In this document: piece after piece, positions 19,499-24,407 of the stretch
Numbering within the stretch: position 1 is the first letter of the stretch
Layout of the letters: each line of letters opens with the position of its first letter
Assembly: GCA_016218095.1 (NCBI GenBank)
Contig: JACREV010000171.1
Span: 1-24,407 of the forward strand
Direction of reading: 5' to 3'
DNA length: 24,407 nt
Origin: Deltaproteobacteria bacterium
GTDB taxonomy: Bacteria; Desulfobacterota; GWC2-55-46
Position numbers and translations under genes: made by a program
Notes under the pieces: generated by a model
Database searches by the model: none
Told to the model about the DNA's origin: nothing
What the model saw: the letters and a program-made list of their open reading frames with translations, nothing else

Positions 19499-22339
19499 TC
19501 AGGCCTTGATCTTGTCCTTTATTATAGTCGGGGTTATGAATATCAGGAGCTCGGTCTGCGAGTCCGATACCGACTTGGACCTGAAGAGCCAGCCGATGAC
19601 CGGGATGTCCATCAGGTACGGTATGCCCTGGTCCGAGTCGTTCTTGTCCGTTATCACTATGCCGCCTATGACCGTAGTCTCGCCGTCCCTGACGAGGACC
19701 TCGGTAGAGGACTCCTTCTTGTTTATCGAAGGCTCGCCGCCTGAGGTCCTGAACGTGCCTATCGAGTTCCTCGACGCCTTTATCTTCATGAGGACCGACC
19801 CGTCGGGCGTTATGTGAGGCGTGACGGTGAGGCTCAAGTTCGCGTCGATGAAGGTAGTGGCCGTGCCTGCCGAGGAGGTCGTCTCGAAGGGGATCGACTC
19901 GCCCTGCTCGATCTTCGCCTCCTTATTGTCCATCGTGGTGATACGCGGCCTCGATATGGTCTTGAGCCTGCCTTCGGTCTCGCCCGCAGAGAGCCTCAGG
20001 TCAAGGAGGAACGGGTTGTTGCCTGCCTTGCCGAGGAGGAAGCTCAATGCGCCGAGCGTGCCGGCGTTGCCTGAGGCCGGGAGGTTGACCGCGTACTGGT
20101 CGGCGCCGTTCGAGATGAAATTGGAATTGGGCGTCTGGAAAGTCGGGTCTACCTGGCCGGCGTTGCCGCTGGAGCCGAAGGTCTCGGTCGAGGTGTTGCC
20201 TCCGGTGCCGTACTCGACACCCCACTGGATGCCCAAGTCCCTGGCGAAGCTCGTCGAGGCCTCGACTATCCTGGCTTCGATAAGGACCTGCGGTATCGCG
20301 GTGTCGAGCTTCGTGATGAGGTTCTTAGCCGCCTCGACCCCGGCCTTGATGTCCTTTACTATTATGGTGTTCGTCCTCGCGTCGTTCGTGACCGTCCCCC
20401 TGTCCGTAAGTACGCCCTGGACCTGCTTTATGAGCTCCACGGACGAGGCGTAGTTGACCGGTATGAAGTGTATCTCGAGGTTCTCAAGCTTCTCCTGCGC
20501 CTTTCTCGATGCGAGGAAGGTCTCCTTCTCCATCCTTACCTTCATGGCCGGGGCGACCCTTATGACGTTGCCCTCCTGGACGCTGTCTAAGTCCTTCGAG
20601 CGGAGTATGATGTCAAAGGCCTGGTCCCAGGGCACGTTCTTGAGCCTCAAGGATATCGTCCCCTTCACGTCGTCCGAGGCTATGATGTTCATGTTGCTTA
20701 TCTCCGCCAGGAGACGGAGCACGTCGCTCACGTTGGCGTCCATCATGTCGAGGTCGATCTTGGCGCCGGTATACTCCCCCTTGTCAGCCAGAAGCGCATC
20801 TTCCTTATCCGCGGCCTTATCGTCGGCGCCAGGCACGTTCGGGGCCTCCGCCTTTATCAACGGGGCGGGCTCCGCGGCGACGGGGGTGAATTCGAGTTTG
20901 AGCGTGCCGTCCTCGTCGGTCACCGTATAAGGCGCCTTTTCCCTGAGCTTCACTATTACACGGACCTCTTTGGGGTCAAAGGAGCCCTGGAACGAGCTTA
21001 TCGTGGCTACGGCCGTATTGAGCTTTCCGGCGTCAAGCGTCCTTGTGAGCTCTTCCGATATGGTCGCGCCCTTTATATCTATGGTAATCGTCCTGCCGTC
21101 GGCGGACTCTTTTACGTTGTACTCGGCCCTCGCGCTTGTGGCGATGGAGAGAGAGCCCGCGCCGTCGGCGCGCCTGAAATCGACCTTCTCGACCCTGAGC
21201 CCGTTATCGGCCTTTGCTGCTTTTTCGGGCTCTGCCTTCGGGGCCTTCGCGGTCTCCGCCGCGCTTACAGCCTCGTCCGCCTTCGGGGCCTCAGCGGCTA
21301 CAGTCGCGGCGGCCTCCTTGACGGGGACTTCGGCCTTGGGCTCGGCCTTTTTCTCCGCCTTCGCGGTCTTTACGGGCTCGGCCTTTTTGACAAGCTTCCT
21401 CGCGGGCCTTGCGGCCTCGTCGGAAACAGGCACGACCTTCGGCCCTATGGTAAGGACTATTTCGTCCTCGACGCGCCTTATCGAGTGGGGCGGGAGCTTC
21501 TTGCCCGCCGCGTCAAATACGAACCTCGCCTTGTCCGCGTGGGTCCCGACCCTTACGGTCTTAAGATACTTTCCTTCGAGTCTCACGACGTCCTTGCCGA
21601 TGGAACTGCCCACGTCCCATATGTCTATGACGACCCTTCCGGGGCTCTCCAGATCGAAGGTGTTATAGTTCCCGAGAAGCCCGTCGCTCACTATCCTTAT
21701 GACGGTATTCTCCCCGTCTTTGGACTCCACGACCTTCACGACCGTAGAGGCCTGTTTCATCGACTTTGCCGGGGGTGCGAGGTCTTCGACCTTGACCTCA
21801 GGAGAGGCTACAGGGGCCGGGGCCTCCGCCTTTGCGGCCTCGGCCGGTTCCGCGGCGGGGGCGGGAGGCCTGCTCAAGCTCACGAGTATGCTGTTCTCGC
21901 CGGCTTTTACGTCGTGGTCAACACCTTCATTGAGCCCGATGACCACCCTGCCTATGTCCTTACCCTCGCCGTAGGTGGCCGACGTTATCTCGCCGACGAA
22001 CGCGTTGTTCACGGCGAGCGCGGCCGGGACCTTGTCGAGGTTTACGCCCGGGAGGTCGAGTATGAGCCTTGCGGGCTCCGAGAGCCTGAAGGCCGTGAAC
22101 TTGACCGGCCCGGTCGTGGCTATCATCACCCTGTCGCCGTCGCCGACGACATTTATGTACTCTACCGATATTACGTCGGGTGCGGCCTCGTTTTGGGCCT
22201 GCGGGGCCGAGGCGGCCTGCGGCGCCCCGTCCGTCTTAATCTCCTTCGGCCCCGTCGAGGCGCAGCCGGTGAAGATGAGCGCGCCGGCGAGGATGGAACC
22301 GATGAGGCCGTGCCTCAACCGATCGTCTGTCATACGCAT
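19499..22339 (-). CDS. pilQ: Type IV pilus secretin PilQ
   Basis: PilQ forms the outer-membrane ring through which the pilus passes. From the ATG at 22337-22339 (GGAGG four bases ahead) it has 946 residues; a TTG start 11 codons earlier lacks a ribosome site. A signal peptide ends in a lipobox-like ALIFTGC (Cys26). Three AMIN domains follow at about 57-157, 198-300 and 382-486, joined by Ala/Pro/Lys/Glu linkers. Next are the STN domain (about 525-595, VSDVLRLLAEISNMNIIASD), an N1/secretin_N domain (about 620-680) and the secretin core starting IPQVLIEARIVEAS and ending DIPVIGWLFRSKSVSDSQTELLIFITPTI. AMIN domains usually bind peptidoglycan. A lipidated PilQ is not universal and might reduce the need for a separate pilotin. 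Confidence 0.96.
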   Translation of the reverse strand: MRMTDDRLRHGLIGSILAGALIFTGCASTGPKEIKTDGAPQAASAPQAQNEAAPDVISVEYINVVGDGDRVMIATTGPVKFTAFRLSEPARLILDLPGVNLDKVPAALAVNNAFVGEITSATYGEGKDIGRVVIGLNEGVDHDVKAGENSILVSLSRPPAPAAEPAEAAKAEAPAPVASPEVKVEDLAPPAKSMKQASTVVKVVESKDGENTVIRIVSDGLLGNYNTFDLESPGRVVIDIWDVGSSIGKDVVRLEGKYLKTVRVGTHADKARFVFDAAGKKLPPHSIRRVEDEIVLTIGPKVVPVSDEAARPARKLVKKAEPVKTAKAEKKAEPKAEVPVKEAAATVAAEAPKADEAVSAAETAKAPKAEPEKAAKADNGLRVEKVDFRRADGAGSLSIATSARAEYNVKESADGRTITIDIKGATISEELTRTLDAGKLNTAVATISSFQGSFDPKEVRVIVKLREKAPYTVTDEDGTLKLEFTPVAAEPAPLIKAEAPNVPGADDKAADKEDALLADKGEYTGAKIDLDMMDANVSDVLRLLAEISNMNIIASDDVKGTISLRLKNVPWDQAFDIILRSKDLDSVQEGNVIRVAPAMKVRMEKETFLASRKAQEKLENLEIHFIPVNYASSVELIKQVQGVLTDRGTVTNDARTNTIIVKDIKAGVEAAKNLITKLDTAIPQVLIEARIVEASTSFARDLGIQWGVEYGTGGNTSTETFGSSGNAGQVDPTFQTPNSNFISNGADQYAVNLPASGNAGTLGALSFLLGKAGNNPFLLDLRLSAGETEGRLKTISRPRITTMDNKEAKIEQGESIPFETTSSAGTATTFIDANLSLTVTPHITPDGSVLMKIKASRNSIGTFRTSGGEPSINKKESSTEVLVRDGETTVIGGIVITDKNDSDQGIPYLMDIPVIGWLFRSKSVSDSQTELLIFITPTIIKDKIKA

Positions 22340-22411
22340 AAGCCCTCCAGAGCTTCTCGATACTTGCAGCAAACTGATCTCAATAAAAACAACGGACGCA
22401 AAGACCTCGCT

Positions 22412-22942
22412 TCAGCGGGTGATCTTTTCAGCCGGGATCTTGACCTCGGTGTCCTCTGCCGAGAGGACCTTGCCGTCCTGGTCTTTCGTGAACTCCCGGA
22501 CGGTTATCGCCCTGCCGTCTATCTTTATGACCTTGCCTTCCTTGGTCCCTATGACGTCGCCCTTCCTTACCACATACCTCTTGCCGTCGGGGGCCTGCAC
22601 GAGCGCGAAGGCGCCGTCCCTGGCGGCGACGACGGCGTGCACCCTGAAGAGCGTAAGCTCGCAACACTCGAGCGGGCCCTTGATCTTCTTCGCGCCGTCT
22701 CCGATGCCGCGGAGCAGTATGACATGGCTCTGGAACGGGTTCCTGTGTCTGGATGCGTCCGTTACGCTCGGCTCTATCTTTGCAGAGGCGTCCAACTGCG
22801 CGGGAGCCGCCTGCGCCGCGGCCTGTTTCGCCGGCTCGGCCCTCTTTACGGGCTGTTCCGGCGGCGGCTCTTCCTTCTTGCAGGCAAAGAGCGATAAAGA
22901 GAGGGACGCCGCCAGTAAGGCTGTTACGAGTCTCCTTGACAT
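22412..22942 (-). CDS. pilP: Type IV pilus inner-membrane lipoprotein PilP
   Basis: PilP links the PilN/PilO inner-membrane complex to PilQ across the periplasm. The 176 residues start with a lipoprotein signal, LLAASLSLSLFAC (lipidated Cys21), then a Pro/Ala/Glu-rich flexible stretch (22-60) and RNPFQ, the usual motif before the folded part. The C-terminal beta domain runs from LECCELTLFRVHAVVAA through YVVRKGDVIGTKEGKVIKID to the end and is the expected PilQ-binding module. The start codon overlaps the pilO stop by one base (TAATG), showing tight coupling. Confidence 0.95.
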   Translation of the reverse strand: MSRRLVTALLAASLSLSLFACKKEEPPPEQPVKRAEPAKQAAAQAAPAQLDASAKIEPSVTDASRHRNPFQSHVILLRGIGDGAKKIKGPLECCELTLFRVHAVVAARDGAFALVQAPDGKRYVVRKGDVIGTKEGKVIKIDGRAITVREFTKDQDGKVLSAEDTEVKIPAEKITR

Positions 22943-23550
22943 TATTTCTTAGGCTCTCCTTCGCCCTGCATCGGTATGAACCTGAAGGTCGTTGAAGTGA
23001 AGTTGGCCTTCAGATAAGGTACCCTGTTCCTGTGCCCGAGCGATATTATGTCCATGCCGCTTATGTTGACAATCCTCGAAAGCTTGCCGACCTTGTCGCT
23101 GAAGTCGTAGAGGCTCTCGAACCTGCCCTCGACCGACATCGTTACCGGCACCTCGGCGTAGAAGCCCTTCTTGTTCTCGCGCTCGGGCTTGAAAAGCTGT
23201 ATCTTGAGCCCCGCCCTCTGCCCGGCCTCGCTTATGCTGTCTATGAGGTCGGGGATCTCCTTCTCGTTCGGGAGCTGGGCGACCGCCGCCTTGAGCTTTT
23301 TCTCCATCTCCTCCTTCTCCTGGAGGAACTTGGGGATGTCGGCGGCTATCTGCCTGCTCTCGTTCAGCTTGACGCTCAGGTCCTGGAGCTGGACCCTCAA
23401 GTCCTTTACCTCGGCGAACTTGGGGCCTATGAGGAACCAGTATATGAGCCCGACGGCGACGACGTTCACCGCCGCCAGTATCGCCACCCGCTTCGGGAGC
23501 GGGAGCTTCATGACTATCTCAGGGTTTATTTTCGGCAGCGCAAGGGCCAT
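22942..23550 (-). CDS. pilO: Type IV pilus alignment protein PilO
   Basis: PilO is a bitopic inner-membrane protein that pairs with PilN in the periplasm. The 202 residues have a short cytoplasmic start, one membrane segment (VAILAAVNVVAVGLIYWFLI, about 22-41), a coiled-coil stalk (FAEVKDLRVQLQDLSVKLNE to EEMEKKLKAAVAQLPNEKEI) and a ferredoxin-like periplasmic domain (LIDSISEAGQRAGLKIQLFK onward, with VPVTMSVEGRFESLYDFSDK). It starts one base after the pilN stop (TAA C ATG). Confidence 0.95.
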   Translation of the reverse strand: MALALPKINPEIVMKLPLPKRVAILAAVNVVAVGLIYWFLIGPKFAEVKDLRVQLQDLSVKLNESRQIAADIPKFLQEKEEMEKKLKAAVAQLPNEKEIPDLIDSISEAGQRAGLKIQLFKPERENKKGFYAEVPVTMSVEGRFESLYDFSDKVGKLSRIVNISGMDIISLGHRNRVPYLKANFTSTTFRFIPMQGEGEPKK

Positions 23551-23551
23551 G

Positions 23552-24124
23552 TTATTTCTTCTCCTTGGGCTGGGGCTTCTCTATCGTCTTCTCGAGCCTT
23601 ATGGTGAAGCCTACGAGATCGTTTCCGGTCTCCCGCTCTACGACCCTCTGCGCGACCTCGAGCTCGACGAGACCCAGCTCCTTGAACTTCTGAAGCCCCC
23701 TCATGAAGTCCGCGATGACCTCGTCGTCAGAGGCGTAGCCCTTGACCGTCACGGTGAAGCCCTCGTCCTTCACGGAGGCGAGCCAGGCCCTCTCGGGGAT
23801 GGCCTCGCCTATCTTCCTGAAGAGCTCCACGGGACCGGTCCTCGCGGCCTCGAGGTCGGTTATTACCTTGAGCTTCTCCTCGACTATCCTCTTCTGCTCC
23901 TTTATCTTGGAGAGCTCGCCGATCTTCTTCTTGAGCTCCTCGATCTCCTGCTCGCCCTGCGCCAACTGGTCCTTGAGCCCGCCGGCCTCGTTCCTCACGG
24001 TGAAGTACGCGCCCAAGGCCACCACGATGACGAGGAAGCTCACGAGCCCGGCTACGGTAAGCTGGAACCTTACCGATTCCTTTTTCTTTGCGGCCCTTAC
24101 GGGCAGGAGGTTTATGCGGATCAT
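23552..24124 (-). CDS. pilN: Type IV pilus assembly protein PilN
   Basis: PilN binds PilM with its cytoplasmic N-terminus and pairs with PilO in the periplasm. The N-terminus MIRINLLPVRAAKKK holds the INLLP motif that PilM grips. A membrane segment (LTVAGLVSFLVIVVALGAYF, about 22-41), a coiled coil (AQGEQEIEELKKKIGELSKI) and a PilN periplasmic fold follow (190 residues, usual length). It ends in a Lys/Pro-rich tail. The ATG overlaps the pilM stop (ATGA). Confidence 0.96.
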   Translation of the reverse strand: MIRINLLPVRAAKKKESVRFQLTVAGLVSFLVIVVALGAYFTVRNEAGGLKDQLAQGEQEIEELKKKIGELSKIKEQKRIVEEKLKVITDLEAARTGPVELFRKIGEAIPERAWLASVKDEGFTVTVKGYASDDEVIADFMRGLQKFKELGLVELEVAQRVVERETGNDLVGFTIRLEKTIEKPQPKEKK

Positions 24125-24407
24125 CTGTCTGCGAACCTCCGCGTGGCGAGCCCGACGGCAACGCCGAAGAAAGGCGCCGAGTCCTTGAGCTTCTCCTTGT
24201 CGAAGCGCCTGGGGTCGGCCTCGATGTTCTTGAACGGGGTCACGACCTCGGCCGGTAGCGCGGTCGTCTCCTGCATGAGGTCCTTGAGCCCGGCGGCCCT
24301 GGAGCCCCCGCCGCTCAAGTATATCTTATTTACGTAAGAGCCCTGCGAGCCGCCGAGGAAGAAGTCAAGGGACCTCTTCACCTCGAAGGTGAGGTTCGCG
24401 GCGATGG
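24121..24407 (-). CDS. pilM: 3' end of type IV pilus protein PilM
   Basis: PilM is an actin-like cytoplasmic ATPase-fold protein that docks on PilN. The last 94 residues are visible; the frame continues past the right edge, so an apparent GTG start at 24381 is internal. The segment IAANLTFEVKRSLDFFLGGS and NKIYLSGGGSRAAGLKDLM match the family C-terminus, including the GGGSR nucleotide-site loop, then EVVTPFKNIEAD and the final FFGVAVGLATRR helix. It is followed immediately by pilN. Confidence 0.95.
   Translation of the reverse strand, partial: IAANLTFEVKRSLDFFLGGSQGSYVNKIYLSGGGSRAAGLKDLMQETTALPAEVVTPFKNIEADPRRFDKEKLKDSAPFFGVAVGLATRRFADR

Noticed and set aside
21485..22952. Plus-strand open frames of 325-470 codons opposite pilQ and pilP
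   Set aside because: Antisense shadows of GC-rich coding sequence. PilQ and PilP domain signatures on the minus strand are unambiguous.

Overview
The window is a GC-rich bacterial chromosome segment, almost entirely transcribed from the minus strand. Gene order (pilM-N-O-P-Q, then aroC, aroK, aroB, a Roadblock/LC7 protein, pepQ, accB, accC) and the mix of type IV pili, MglB-like and TPR proteins fit a deltaproteobacterial-type lineage (Desulfobacterota, Myxococcota or a relative). This placement is inferred from synteny and protein style only.

Layout by coordinate. 1-121: tail of an unrecognised plus-strand gene with a strong terminator. 186-781: gene-free mosaic of dispersed repeats. 782-1990: acetate kinase (minus). 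2064-2205: long imperfect palindrome. 2299-2769: rimP (minus), with a terminator-like hairpin in its leader. 2895-3041: divergent promoters for rimP and a three-BON-domain protein (3057-3785, plus). 3786-4357: nested composite repeat. 4358-4912: YkgJ-like cysteine cluster protein (plus). 4913-5495: more repeats. 5496-6690: AT-richer island with a DUF2846-like lipoprotein and a REP-associated tyrosine transposase (RAYT) flanked by REP palindromes. 6738-12225 (minus): lipM-type octanoyltransferase, large acidic TPR protein, CCA-family nucleotidyltransferase and exported cyclophilin, closed by a terminator. 12425-16299 (minus): small TPR-like protein, Roadblock protein, pepQ, repeat-filled gap, accB, accC, terminator. 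16434-19371 (minus): aroB, aroK, aroC. 19499-24407 (minus): pilQ, P, O, N and the 3' end of pilM.

Functionally, the right half is a housekeeping block: the inner-membrane and outer-membrane parts of the type IV pilus machine, three shikimate-pathway enzymes, and the biotin carboxyl carrier and biotin carboxylase of acetyl-CoA carboxylase. The left half is a patchwork of single genes separated by repeats. At least six short repeat families recur in the gaps, often one inside another. Several sit at places where the usual gene neighbour is missing: no efp between pepQ and accB, and no nusA/infB after rimP.

I saw no CRISPR array, no rRNA or tRNA gene, no phage and no obvious defence system. The most promising material is the repeat and RAYT landscape, the divergent rimP/BON regulatory region, and the two poorly characterised TPR/Roadblock loci.
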